Below are positions 16,586 through 25,600 of a stretch of 64,000 bases of DNA, in pieces. Source of the stretch: Streptomyces sp. CB02261. Its GTDB lineage: Bacteria > Actinomycetota > Actinomycetes > Streptomycetales > Streptomycetaceae. The stretch lies in assembly GCF_001905665.1 (NCBI RefSeq), contig NZ_LIVX01000009.1:62001-126000 (forward strand), in the 5' to 3' direction. The translations under genes and the position numbers were made by a program. Under the pieces are notes generated by a model. That model ran no database searches and was not told where the DNA came from. It worked only from the letters and a program-made list of their open reading frames with translations. How positions within the stretch are numbered: the stretch's first letter is position 1; every line of letters begins with the position of its first letter.

Positions 16586-16671
16586 GTGTGCGAACACACC
16601 GAGCATACTGCGCACCCTCGTTCACAGCGTGAGCGAACTCAGAATCCGTGAACAGTGTTGACTCGGTTCAC
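16586..16671. promoter_or_regulatory. Divergent regulatory region with repeated GTTCAC half-sites
   Basis: The sequence contains the palindrome GTGTG-CGAA-CACAC (16586-16599), then GTTCAC (16620-16625) with GAAC (16635-16638), and GTGAAC (16648-16653) with GTTCAC (16666-16671). The last pair brackets a -35-like TTGACT. The helix-turn-helix protein transcribed leftwards from this gap is an obvious candidate binder; this is inference. Confidence 0.55.
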
Positions 16672-16686
16672 AGTCTCTGTTGTGAT
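16658..16686 (+). promoter_or_regulatory. Promoter of the duplicated-domain membrane protein gene
   Basis: TTGACT (16658-16663) and TGTGAT (16681-16686) are separated by 17 bp, matching the vegetative -35/-10 pattern at five and four of six positions. The start codon lies 51 bp downstream, with GGAAGG before it. Confidence 0.6.
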
Positions 16687-16736
16687 TACGTCATCGAACA
16701 CGGAGTCCTCACAGCGCCCCGGAAGGTGCCACAGCC

Positions 16737-17447
16737 ATGTCTCAGCAGCAGCGCAACTGGTTCGCCCGCCACAAGGTCCTCACCGCCGCCGGCGCGGTCG
16801 TCGCCGTCATCGTGATCGGCGCGGCGGTCGGCGGGGGCGGCGACAGCGAGTCCCCCACGGCCGGCGCGAAGCAGGAACAGCCCGCGAAGCAGGGCGGCGA
16901 CGCGAAGGCCCCAGAGGGCAAGGCCCCCGCGGCCCCGGAGAAGAAGGCCGTCACGATCGACGGCGACGGCGACTTCGAGGTGGGCGCGGACGCGAAGCCC
17001 GGCCTCTACCGCTCCACGGGCAACAAGGACGCGGGCTGCTACTGGGAGCGCGCCAAGGACGCCTCGGGAGAACTGGAGTCGACCCTCGCCAACGACAACG
17101 TGACGGGCACCGCCTACGTCGAGATCAAGGCCTCGGACAAGCTCTTCAAGTCCTCCGGCTGCGGGACGTGGGAGGCCGTCGACCCGAAGGCGAAGGGCAC
17201 CCCGCAGACCACGCTCAAGGGCGACGGCGGCATGTTCAAGGTGGGCGTCGACATCGCCCCTGGCACCTACAAGTCCACGGGCAACAAGGACGCCGAGTGC
17301 TACTGGGAGCGCTCGAAGGACGCGAGCCACGGCACGGACTCGATCCTCGCGAACGACAACGTGACGGGCACGGCGATCGTGAAGGTCACCGCGAAGGACG
17401 CCTACTTCAAGACCTCGGGCTGCGGGGACTGGGTGAAGGCGGGCTGA
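16737..17447 (+). CDS. Membrane-anchored protein with two repeated extracytoplasmic domains
   Basis: The protein has 236 residues. A short cytosolic start (MSQQQRNWFARHK) is followed by a TM helix (VLTAAGAVVAVIVIGAAVGG), an Ala/Lys/Glu-rich linker, and two copies of a domain of about 70 residues. Both copies share the order VG-x-D-x-x-PG-x-Y-(R/K)-STGNKDA, CYWER-(A/S)-KDAS, LANDNVTGTA, and a closing SGCG-x-W. The paired Cys in each copy could form a disulfide outside the cell. Function unknown; the repeat suggests ligand or wall binding. It starts at ATG 16737 with GGAAGG upstream. Confidence 0.75.
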   Translation: MSQQQRNWFARHKVLTAAGAVVAVIVIGAAVGGGGDSESPTAGAKQEQPAKQGGDAKAPEGKAPAAPEKKAVTIDGDGDFEVGADAKPGLYRSTGNKDAGCYWERAKDASGELESTLANDNVTGTAYVEIKASDKLFKSSGCGTWEAVDPKAKGTPQTTLKGDGGMFKVGVDIAPGTYKSTGNKDAECYWERSKDASHGTDSILANDNVTGTAIVKVTAKDAYFKTSGCGDWVKAG

Positions 17448-17506
17448 GCCGGACCACCGCCCCGGCGCGACCCGGAGCCACGGTCCGGGTCGCCGGAGAA
17501 CGAAGA

Positions 17507-17535
17507 AAGCCCCGCCGAACGCCTCGGCGGGGCTT
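17507..17535. terminator. Hairpin terminator
   Basis: A perfect 12-bp stem AAGCCCCGCCGA (17507-17518) with TCGGCGGGGCTT (17524-17535) and a 5-base loop. It lies between convergent genes, 59 bp after the plus-strand stop and 37 bp beyond the minus-strand stop, and can serve both. Confidence 0.85.
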
Positions 17536-17572
17536 CCCCGTGCCCCCCCTCGGCGGCCCCACGGGCCGGCCG

Positions 17573-18025
17573 CTAGAAGAACGTCATGTCCCAGTCGCCC
17601 GAGATCAGGGCGCGTACGGACTCCTCGAACCCGTTCGCGACCCGCTGCACCACCCCTTCACCACCGAGGACGATGTCACCGTTCTCCGCCAGGAGAACGC
17701 TCTCCCCGGTACTGAAGGCGACGCCCACCGGAAGCGCCGACATGCCCAGGCGCTTCTCGTAGAACCGGAGGTTGAACTCAGCCGCGGCCTCCTCGACGGA
17801 GATCGTCAGCGAGGACTCGTCCCCGGTGACGTGCGACGGCCAGAAGACCGTCGTCTCGCCGTACTCCCGGAGGAACGCCACGAGCGCGTCGGTGACGCCG
17901 AACCCCGCCTCCTGATAGGCCAGGCGGGCGGCCTCGACGTCCACGGCACCGCAGACGACGCGCGATGCCCCGGTAAACGCCCGCCGGAGAGCCTCTTCCC
18001 TCGCCGCGCTCCGGTGGCCACTCAT
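17573..18025 (-). CDS. SUKH-3 domain immunity-type protein
   Basis: The protein has about 150 residues. The pattern DALVAFLREYGETTVFWPS, EAAAEFNLRFYEKRLGMSALPVG and VLLAENGDIVLGGEGVVQRVANGFEESVRALI matches the SUKH-3 family (Leu-Xaa-Glu-Tyr-Gly near the start, gatekeeper helices and a C-terminal helix ending W). SUKH proteins are cytosolic immunity factors that bind diverse secreted nuclease and deaminase toxins. It sits at the far end of the gene array downstream of the RHS toxin and may be a spare immunity gene. ATG 18025 (or the adjoining GTG 18028) is preceded by GGAG; an upstream ATG at 18073 lacks a ribosome site. Confidence 0.78.
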   Translation of the reverse strand: MSGHRSAAREEALRRAFTGASRVVCGAVDVEAARLAYQEAGFGVTDALVAFLREYGETTVFWPSHVTGDESSLTISVEEAAAEFNLRFYEKRLGMSALPVGVAFSTGESVLLAENGDIVLGGEGVVQRVANGFEESVRALISGDWDMTFF

Positions 18026-18098
18026 CACGCCTGAACTCCACTGATCATCGCGAACTGCTCGTCGACGGATCATAGGCCGAGGCGCCAGTTCCCGTCGC

Positions 18099-18761
18099 TT
18101 ACCGGTACGTGCGTACGGTGCCGATCATCGCCTCCGTCTCGGACGGCCGCCCGGCCTGCTCCCCTGCCCTGCGAATCTGGCTGTCGGTCAGGCGCTTCGC
18201 CACCTCGACCGCCCCATGGACGACGTCCGCGTCTCCCGCGCCGATCGCCGCCAGGTACCAGCGCATCGCCTCGGCGTCCTGGCCCGTGGCCACCAAGAGG
18301 TCCCCGAGCGGGGTGTACGCCTCGTCGAGGCCGCCCTCGGCCGCCGACCTCAGCAGGGAGGCCACCGTTCGCACGTCACCCTTGCCCCACCACAACTGGG
18401 CCAGGTTGAACTGTGCGTACCCGTCCCCCGCCTCGGCCGCCGCCCGGAACAGGCTCTCCGCCCGCTCCAGGTCCTGGACCACCCCGAGGCCGTTCGCGTA
18501 CAGGAAGCCCAGGCTGCGTCGCCCCACGGCGCTGCCGCGCCCGGCGGTCCGCTCGAACCAGGTGGCAGCGGCGGAGGGGTCCTCCTCGACGTCGAGGAGG
18601 ACCCCTCCCCAAACGTTCTGCGCGCTGATGTCACCCGCTTCGGCCGCCGCGCGCAAGGCCGGCAAAGACTCGTCGAGCCGGTCGGCGAAAGCGGGGTCGT
18701 CGCCGCGGGAGTCGAGGAGGTCCTTGACGCTCCGCGCGACGTCGGAAAGCTGTTCGACCAT
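18099..18761 (-). CDS. Sel1/TPR-repeat protein
   Basis: The protein has 220 residues of helical repeats in the Sel1 pattern (A-x-x-G-x-x-x-A-x-x-x-LG). Visible units are AAAEAGDISAQNVWGGVLL, GRGSAVGRRSLGFLYANG, AAEAGDGYAQFNLAQLWW and AAEGGLDEAYTPLGDLL. There is no signal peptide or catalytic motif. Sel1 repeats make a right-handed solenoid used for protein binding. It belongs to the minus-strand array downstream of the RHS toxin, where helical-repeat proteins sometimes act as immunity or scaffold factors; a specific partner cannot be named. Confidence 0.75.
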   Translation of the reverse strand: MVEQLSDVARSVKDLLDSRGDDPAFADRLDESLPALRAAAEAGDISAQNVWGGVLLDVEEDPSAAATWFERTAGRGSAVGRRSLGFLYANGLGVVQDLERAESLFRAAAEAGDGYAQFNLAQLWWGKGDVRTVASLLRSAAEGGLDEAYTPLGDLLVATGQDAEAMRWYLAAIGAGDADVVHGAVEVAKRLTDSQIRRAGEQAGRPSETEAMIGTVRTYR

Positions 18762-18811
18762 GGCACAGGACCCTATCGTCGTCCCGCCTGCCCGCAGGGA
18801 CGGAGCATGCT

Positions 18812-19492
18812 CTACTCGGCGACCCCGAAGGCCCTCAAGGTCTCGTACGCGGCCAGCCGCTCGGCGAAGTTCGGGGAGCGGCGCGGTGCCACGGCGACGA
18901 TCGAGTCGAACGGCGTCCCGTCGAAGCGATCGACGGCGATCTGCGCGAAGAGAGGCAAAGCCTGCGCGTCCACGTCGGCGATCCGGTCCCGGTGGAGCAG
19001 GAACTGCGTCTCCGGATCACGGCGCACCAGATGGCCGGGAACGTAGTACAGATCGGCCTCGGCGAACTCCGCCTCGCTGATGTCGAGCGCCCACTCCGTC
19101 GCGGGATCGGCCTCGGCGTAATACCGCAGCGCCCCTGCCAGAAAGGCCTCCCGGACATCCTCGGACAAGCCGAAGTTCGGCGAGGTCGCCATCAGCGGAC
19201 CGATGCGCCCCCGCAGGGTGACCCGACGGAACACGCAGCCCGTCAGATGCGTCAGCGACGACAGGGCCAGCCCGTCCACGCGTACGTCCTCGAACCGGAC
19301 CCCGTCCGCGGCGGACCGCTTCACCGTGAGCTTCTCCGCTACGACGTTCCGCACCACGAGCCCGAACCCGGGGTCGTCGAACTGGGCCACCGAGCACCCG
19401 TGGAACTCGCACCTCACGAACTCCACGTCCGCGAGCTCGCGGCCGGAACCGATGACCTTGCGGCCCTGGAACTTCTGCTTCTCGATGCGCAC
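18812..19492 (-). CDS. Uncharacterised solenoid-like protein, possible immunity factor
   Basis: The protein has about 226 residues. The N-terminal third has short beta-rich repeats that resemble a degenerate right-handed helix (LADVEFVRCEFHGCSVAQF, LVVRNVVAEKLTV, VRFEDVRVDGLAL, GCVFRRVTLRG). The rest is mixed alpha/beta with EWALDISEAEFAEADLYYV and FAQIAVDRFDGTPFDSIVAV. No family is recognised with confidence. GTG 19492 was preferred (AGGCGG upstream) because the extension to ATG 19573 uses rare codons and has no ribosome site. It has no signal peptide and lies in the small-gene array following the RHS toxin. Confidence 0.6.
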   Translation of the reverse strand: MRIEKQKFQGRKVIGSGRELADVEFVRCEFHGCSVAQFDDPGFGLVVRNVVAEKLTVKRSAADGVRFEDVRVDGLALSSLTHLTGCVFRRVTLRGRIGPLMATSPNFGLSEDVREAFLAGALRYYAEADPATEWALDISEAEFAEADLYYVPGHLVRRDPETQFLLHRDRIADVDAQALPLFAQIAVDRFDGTPFDSIVAVAPRRSPNFAERLAAYETLRAFGVAE

Positions 19493-19622
19493 GCCCACCG
19501 CCTGATGAGGAGCCCGCGGACCGGGCGACACCCTAACGCCGTTATAGCCCTGAAGCGACTGCACCCCCGTCACGGTCTAGCGTTCGGCAGGGGATCGACA
19601 GAGGTCTACGGAAAGGCGGACG

Positions 19623-20246
19623 GTGGCGCTGTCCTTGGCAGAGGCTCTCCTGCGACTCGACGACCGGGCATCGGCGAAACGCCGCTCGGCCGCGCGGCGG
19701 CTCCACGCGCTGGCGGACGAAGCGGCGGGCCCGGCGCTGTTCGAGGCGCTGCGACGCGAGGTCGGCAATCGCCGCACCTGGGAGACGAAGTACGAGATGG
19801 TCATGGCGCTCGGGGCGTGCGGTCACGTGCCCGCCGTCGGATTCCTGTCCGAACTGGCTCAGCGGCCCACGGACGACACCGCGCTCTATGCGGCCCTGGG
19901 GGACGCGATCGTGCGACTGCGAGGTCCTCAGGAAGGATTCGCCGCACCACTGGAATGGTGCCTGGACAGCGGGAATCCCCTGCTCATCGACGGCGCTCTC
20001 CACGCCGTCGCCGCAGTACGCGCCCCCTTGGACGCCGCGACCGTCGACCGCGTCCTGGACGTCCTCGATCCGCTGGACCCCTACGACGGACTGCGCTACT
20101 GGGCCGCCGTCGCGGCGGCGGAATGGCCCGGCGACCGGGTGACCACGTTTCTGGCGACCTGTGCCGCCGGCCCCCGCGCGGACGTGGCCGACGCGGCGGC
20201 CACGTCCCTGGAGGCCCGGCGCCGACGGCTGGAGGATCAGACCTGA
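19623..20246 (+). CDS. HEAT-like helical repeat protein
   Basis: The protein has 207 residues, almost all helical, with HEAT-like pairs: RRSAARRLHALADEAAGPALFE, TKYEMVMALGACGHVPAVGFL, LYAALGDAIVRLRG, LLIDGALHAVAAVRAPLD and LRYWAAVAAAEWPGDRVTTFL. HEAT proteins are scaffolds; several resembling this are found beside contact-toxin genes. It starts at GTG 19623 after GGAAAGG. It is the only plus-strand gene in the array downstream of the RHS toxin, so it must have its own promoter. Confidence 0.7.
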   Translation: MALSLAEALLRLDDRASAKRRSAARRLHALADEAAGPALFEALRREVGNRRTWETKYEMVMALGACGHVPAVGFLSELAQRPTDDTALYAALGDAIVRLRGPQEGFAAPLEWCLDSGNPLLIDGALHAVAAVRAPLDAATVDRVLDVLDPLDPYDGLRYWAAVAAAEWPGDRVTTFLATCAAGPRADVADAAATSLEARRRRLEDQT

Positions 20247-20312
20247 AAAACCGTCTCCTCCGGCCGCCACCAGCGCGTCGGCCCCGTGCTCCGTTGCGCC
20301 CCCCGGCGGCCC

Positions 20313-20888
20313 CTAGGCCCGGAGCCAGCGCTTCAGCGCGTTGCGGTACTCCATGGACGACTCGCCCGCGGCGAAGCGGACGTCGTACGAGCCCGCCGCC
20401 GACAGGTCCGCGTCGGCGGCCAGCAGGCGGGCGGCGAGCTCCGACTGACCGGCGCACTCGAACGCCACCCAGCTGGTCCACTCATCGGGCGCCTCGACCC
20501 CGTGGCGGTCGAACTCCAGGGCCACGTCGATCGCCGCCGCCATGACGTCCGCGACCCCCGCCTCCCCGGACCGGTGCCAGGAGGCCAGTCCCTCGACGGC
20601 CCGTACGGCCGCGTCGACCGCCGGGGCACTCGCGTGCGCCACCGGCGAGACCTTCCGCCGCACGGCCGCGAGGAGCGGTACGGATTCGAGCTGGAATTCC
20701 CGCTCGTCCCCCGTTCCGCTCTCCTCTCGCCAGCCGGACTCCACCATCTGCGTGACGGTGAAGGATTCCTCCCTGGCGGCGAATTTCTCACAGAAGGGCG
20801 AGACGACCGAACTCACCCGGGTCGCCACCGCCAGAGCGAGCCACCGCTCTCCCCGCCGCTCGGGCCCCACCCCTACTCCTTCAGACAT
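20313..20888 (-). CDS. Uncharacterised protein in the RHS-downstream array (a)
   Basis: The protein has 191 residues and is predicted to be mainly helical and cytosolic. It starts MSEGVGVGPERRGERWLALAVATRVSSVV in short blocks and includes VTQMVESGWREESG, SPVAHASAPAVDAAVRAVEGLASW and a C-terminal EYRNALKRWLRA. No domain is recognised. The start overlaps the stop of the upstream gene by 8 bp, so the two are translated together. Internal resemblance to that neighbour (an N-terminal block around SSVVSPFCEKF versus its Cys/Arg-rich C-terminus) is too weak to call a duplication. Confidence 0.6.
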   Translation of the reverse strand: MSEGVGVGPERRGERWLALAVATRVSSVVSPFCEKFAAREESFTVTQMVESGWREESGTGDEREFQLESVPLLAAVRRKVSPVAHASAPAVDAAVRAVEGLASWHRSGEAGVADVMAAAIDVALEFDRHGVEAPDEWTSWVAFECAGQSELAARLLAADADLSAAGSYDVRFAAGESSMEYRNALKRWLRA

Positions 20889-21447
20889 GCGAGCAAGCCT
20901 GCGTCGAGCGCCTGCTCGAGGATGTTCTCCCGCGCCTCGCGCCGGTCGTGACTCGTCCCCCGCGCACCTCGCTGATCCATGCGAGCTGCTCGTCGACGGC
21001 CCTGCGGCAGAGGTCGTTCTCGTGTTCGTCCTCGACGCTGACGACCCTTCCCAGCGCCGCGAAGGACAGCACCGACTCGTAGAACGAGGAGAGGGCCTCC
21101 ACGAGCTCCTCCGCGTCCCGACCGACGAGGAAGCCCGCGTACTGGGCGACCCCCTGACTCAGGGAAGCGGCCGCGAAGGGAGCCTTGCCGTCCTCCCAGT
21201 CATAGCCCTCAAGGAACGGCTCGCGCCGGGCAGGAGTGAAGTCCGCGACATTCCGGACGGATCGGAACTCTTCCAGGGCGCGCCGGCAGAAGGCCACCGT
21301 CTCCTCGACGAAGAGGTCCTCCAAGGGCCGACCGAAGACGTCGAGGGTCGCCTCGAACACCCTCAGTCCGAGAACACGAAGGGGCTCGGGCGGCAATTCC
21401 AGCAGATCATCCGCGAGTCGGCCGACCTCGACGTCCCACAGAGTCAC
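20881..21447 (-). CDS. Uncharacterised protein in the RHS-downstream array (b)
   Basis: The protein has 188 residues. GTG 21447 follows an AGGGGAA site and gives MTLWDVEVGRLADDLLELPPE at the start, in a run that continues with helices (VLGLRVFEATLDVFGRPL, EETVAFCRRALEEFRSV, QGVAQYAGFLVGRDAEELVEAL). It looks like an all-alpha cytosolic protein, remotely like DUF416/YecA-type helical bundles. The last 20 residues are basic and low in complexity, as if the end was altered when the next gene came to overlap it. It lies downstream of the DUF1963 gene and is a candidate immunity factor by position only. Confidence 0.58.
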   Translation of the reverse strand: MTLWDVEVGRLADDLLELPPEPLRVLGLRVFEATLDVFGRPLEDLFVEETVAFCRRALEEFRSVRNVADFTPARREPFLEGYDWEDGKAPFAAASLSQGVAQYAGFLVGRDAEELVEALSSFYESVLSFAALGRVVSVEDEHENDLCRRAVDEQLAWISEVRGGRVTTGARRGRTSSSRRSTQACSHV

Positions 21448-21566
21448 CGCTTCCCCTCGGGGCTTTGCTCGGCGGCCGACCAGGCTCCTCGGAGCCCACC
21501 CAGCCGTGCTTCGAAGTGGTCGAGACAGCCCCACCGAGCGACTCGGAGGGACTGTCCGGATCGTCC

Positions 21567-22583
21567 TCAGCCCTGGAAGAAGAACCGCGGTGCGTGCTCC
21601 GCATCGTCCGGGCAGGAGAAGACGTTCATCGAGCCCCAGCGGCCGACCGTGACGTGCGTCGGAATGTTGGCGTCCATCGCGTCGGCCGTCGCCTGGTCCT
21701 CCAACGGGATCCAGCTGCGGCTGCCGGCATCCCATTCGCGGCTCGCCACCGTGAGCAGCAGGTCCATCGGACGGCCGCACGCGCACACCACCGGACCCGC
21801 GTCCGTGGAGTTCCAGGCGGCGAATCCGCCCGTCTTCCAACCCGGGGCGACCGACAAGTCGGACCAGTACAGGACCGAGTCCTCGTCCTGTTCCTCCTCG
21901 TCGCCCTCCCATTCCTCGATACGTGCCTGGAGATCCGCCGGCAGCAGGTCGAAGTCCTGGTGCTCGACCACAGTCTCCGGGTCGAGGACGCACGGCGAGG
22001 GGACGTAGCCCTCCGACCCGACCACCACCGGCTCCGGCTGGTCGGCCAGCACCTCACCGACCTCGGCCGCGCTGCGCCACAGCAGCCGCACCGCCGGCTC
22101 GTGCTTACCGTGATGCGCGTCGAACGGGCACCAGAGGACCTGGAGCAGGTCCCGATCGGCAGGACCCCCGAGTCCCGGAACGTCCCTGCGGTACAGCTGC
22201 GCCACAGCCAGCAGCGGGATGGGGTCCGTGTCCTCCAGCCATGGGGCGTGTCGCCCACGCTTGAAGGAGCTCAGGATCTCCCCCTCCTCAGCCGTCGGAC
22301 CCGGCTGAGCCCCGGGCGCGGGCGTCCTGCCCCACGCCTCGGCAAGGATGCGGCGGGTGGTCCGCACGTCCTCCGTCCGGTCGCCGTAGCGGCGCCGGTG
22401 AGGCTCCGTGCACACCGGCCACGGCTCGTCCGCGGGCCACAGGAAGGGGCCGCCCACCGAGCTGTCCCCGACTCCGGGCGTACCGGGCCTGGGGTGCAGC
22501 CGCGTCGCTGTCGCACGGTACGCCGCGAGCTCCGGAAACAGCGCTTCGGCGTCGACGGGGCGGGGCGGGGTCGTGCGGGTCAT
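21567..22583 (-). CDS. DUF1963/YwqG-like protein, first gene after the RHS toxin
   Basis: The protein has 338 residues. It has the YwqG/DUF1963 pattern: VGGPFLWPADEPWPVC near the start, PLLAVAQLYRRDVP, LLQVLWCPFDAHH, a long middle with VLYWSDLSVAPGWKTGGF, a CACGRPMDLLLTVAS segment, and a final MNVFSCPDDAEHAPRFFFQG. Two CxC/CxxD-like clusters could hold a metal. Members occur beside bacterial toxins and are suspected immunity proteins. It starts at ATG 22583 with GAGGAG upstream, 88 bp after the RHS toxin stop, so it is the best positional candidate for cognate immunity. A perfect 18-bp hairpin sits between them. Confidence 0.8.
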   Translation of the reverse strand: MTRTTPPRPVDAEALFPELAAYRATATRLHPRPGTPGVGDSSVGGPFLWPADEPWPVCTEPHRRRYGDRTEDVRTTRRILAEAWGRTPAPGAQPGPTAEEGEILSSFKRGRHAPWLEDTDPIPLLAVAQLYRRDVPGLGGPADRDLLQVLWCPFDAHHGKHEPAVRLLWRSAAEVGEVLADQPEPVVVGSEGYVPSPCVLDPETVVEHQDFDLLPADLQARIEEWEGDEEEQDEDSVLYWSDLSVAPGWKTGGFAAWNSTDAGPVVCACGRPMDLLLTVASREWDAGSRSWIPLEDQATADAMDANIPTHVTVGRWGSMNVFSCPDDAEHAPRFFFQG

Positions 22584-22597
22584 GGAGCTCCTCAAAC

Positions 22598-22637
22598 AGT
22601 ACGGGCGCAACAGGTTAGTACCTGTTGCGCCCGTACT
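22598..22637. terminator. Perfect 18-bp hairpin between toxin and DUF1963 gene
   Basis: AGTACGGGCGCAACAGGT (22598-22615), loop TAGT, ACCTGTTGCGCCCGTACT (22620-22637): 18 of 18 paired bases. On the minus strand it starts 34 bp after the toxin stop and ends 4 bp before the ribosome site of the DUF1963 gene. No T-tract follows. It could terminate the 10.7-kb toxin transcript, act as an mRNA-stabilising or processing site, or set the toxin/immunity ratio. Confidence 0.8.
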
Positions 22638-22671
22638 CATGTGGGGAGCCCCTCTTCCTCCTAGTCGTGCC

Positions 22672-25600
22672 TCACCTCACCGGCGTCCGCACACCGGCGG
22701 CCGGATTGTCCAGGAATCCGCTCAACTGGAACCCCCGGTTACCGAAGGCCTCGAACTCCAGCCTGATCGGGATCGGATTGCCCGCGCCGTAGATGGGCTT
22801 GACCGAGTACTGCACGGTCTCGCCCTTCTTCACCGCGTTGTAGATGGGTGCCTCGATCAGGTCACGCATCAGCGGGCTGTTCACCGGATCCTGGGTCAGG
22901 GTGACCAGGTTCCTGCGGGCGTACTTGCCCTTTCCGGCACCGCCGAGGCGACCGGCGAGGAGATGACCGCGCGCCTCGTTGAAGTTCGTGCCGTGGCCAC
23001 GCCAGCCGGGTGTCCGGGTCTTGCCGGCCTCGGTCCCCTTGTCCAGCATGCTGGGCGTGACCGAGGCGTCGATGCCCTGCGGACGCCCGAGGTCGTCCAG
23101 GCCGCGGTAGCGCACCTGACCGCCCCAGGCGAACTGGTCCTGCTTCGCCTTGGCGTTGCAGTTGTGGACCAGGAGCGCCGCGTCGCCGGCCACCACGAAG
23201 TACGTGTGGAGACCGTCGACGGTCAGGTCGTACGTGACGGCCGTGTCGACGTACATCCGGGTGTTCACGACGACGGCCGAGGAGCCGTCGGCCGTCTGCA
23301 GCCGGTCGCCGCCCTTCAGGTCCATGGCGCGCTTCCACGTGTTCGTGGACGCGTCGTAGATCTGGTGGAGCGCCGTCGTCTGCAGCTTCTTCTCGCCGCT
23401 CACGGTCTTGACGGTCACCGTCACGTAGTCACGGTCGTGATTCGTGACGTGGACCTTCGTGACCTCGTGCGTCTCCTTGGCCTTCTTGCCGGGTTCGGAG
23501 GTCAGGACCTTGTCGCCGGTCTTCACCTTGCTGATCGGCTTGACCTCGCCAGACGCGAGGACCACGGGCGTCGCACCGGTGAAGCTGTGGCAGCCTCCGC
23601 CCTTCGCGGTCGCGGCGCCGAAGACACCGCCCATTCCCGCGCCGATGGCCGTGGCCTTCGCCGCGCCGCCGACGCTGCAGCCCTCCTCGCTCCTGACGCA
23701 GGAGGTGCCGTACTCGACCGCACCCGTCGCCGCGCCTTCGGCGGCGCCCTCGGCGGCGCCGGAGACGATCTTGCCGAGGGTGCCGGACATCAGCTTCCCC
23801 GCGGCGTTCGCCGCGAGCCTGCCGCCCACGCCGCCGACCGCGCCGGTGAGCGCGCCGACGCCGACAGCCATCGCGAAGCCGCCCAGCGTCTTCGGACCGT
23901 CGCTCATCGCGTAACCGACGGCGTTGCCCGCGGCTCCCGCCAGAGCGGCGCAGCCAATGGCACCGACACCGGCCGTGAGCGCGGTACAGCCGGCGAAGAC
24001 CGCGATGCCGACGGCGACCGAGGCGATGGTCGAAGCGTGTTGCTTGACGAAGTTGGCCGTCGCCTTGGCCGCCTTCTTGACGGCCTTGCCGACCTTCTTG
24101 GCCGCCTTGACCACCTTCTTGGCGACGTGTTTGACCGCCTTGGCGACCCTCCGCACGGTCTTCTTGACGTGCTTGACGACCTTGTGGACGACGCGTTTCA
24201 CCCGGTGATACGTCCTCTTGACGTATCTCTTGACCTTTCTGACGCTGTCGGCGACGTACCGGACGGCCTTTCTGACCGCCCGCTTGGCCCGCTTCACCAC
24301 CTTCTTCACGGCCCGCTTGACGGCCTTCGCCGCCCTCTTGACGACCTTGGCGGCCTTCTTGACCGTGGCCTTCGTCTTCTTGTAGGCCGACTTGACGGTC
24401 TTCTTGACCTTCTTGGCGACCTTCTTGACGGCCTTCTTCGCCCACTCGAACCAGTGGCCCGTGGGGTCGACACCGGTCAGCGGGTTGCCGTTGGCGTACG
24501 CGTAACGGTTGGCCCCGATGGAGTTCGGGAGACCGCCCGTGGCGACCGTGTCACGGCTGTTGAACTGGCCGGTCTGGGGCGAGTACCAGCGCGCGGCCAT
24601 GTTGACCTTGGACGTCTCCGGATCGGTCCAGCCCGACTGATAGCCGAGTGCTCCGAGCATCCCGGAGGTCTGCAGGACCTTTCCGAACGGTGAGTACGTC
24701 GTCGATCCCGTCAGCGCCTCACCCGTCGCGGTGAACTGCGCCACCACGTCGTCGTGCATGTCCGTCAGGGCGAGCACCGACGACACCGCCGTCTTCACGC
24801 CCATCAGTGAGCCGTCGGCGTTGCGGCTGTAGGACGTCACACCGTCCGAGGCCACGTCGTTGCCGGCGCCGCTGTACTGGAAGGAGTGAATGGCCGCGCC
24901 GGTCTCGTCCTGGGCTGAGAGCAACCGGTCCATGCCGTCGTAGGCGTAGGTGCGGTCCCCCTCCTGGATGACCCGGTTGAAGGCGTCCGCCTTCACCTGC
25001 GTCGTGCGGCCGCCCTCGTCCGTCACCGCGCTCATCGTGCCGCGAGAGGTGTAGGCGTAGGAGCTGTGGCCGTCGGACGTGAGGCGGTTCCTGGCGTCGT
25101 ACGTGTACGTGTCGCCGCCCACGCGGGTCCGGTTGCCGGACGCGTCGTAGCCGTAGGCCTCCGTCGTCGTCCCGTTGTTCCAGGACGTCAGACGGTTGGC
25201 CCAGTCGTACGTGTACGTGTTTGTCGTAGCGCCCGCGACCCCCTTGGTGATCTTGGACGTCTCGTTGTCGTTGGCGTCCCAGCCGTAGGTGGTGGAGGCG
25301 AGCTCCTTGCCCGACGGCGAGATCAGCCGGTCGCTGGTGAGTCGCTGCAGCGCGTCGTAGCCGAAGCTGCGCTTCGACTTACCGGCACCGTAGTCGATCG
25401 ATGTGACCTCGTCGTTGACGCCGTAGGCGTACGTCGCCGTCGTGCCGGTCGCACCGTCGTTGACGGTCTTGAGCCGGCCGGCGGTGTCGTAGCCGTACGT
25501 CGACGCGCCCGAGGCGTCCGTCCGCGCGGTCATCGCGCCGTCGCCGTTCCAGGCGAACGACGAGGATCCCGACGGGCCGGAGGCCGACAGGAGCAGGCCC

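Noticed and set aside
21448..21566. Possible small gene between the DUF1963 gene and the next
   Set aside because: No frame with a ribosome site and sensible composition; the open frames continue from the neighbours.
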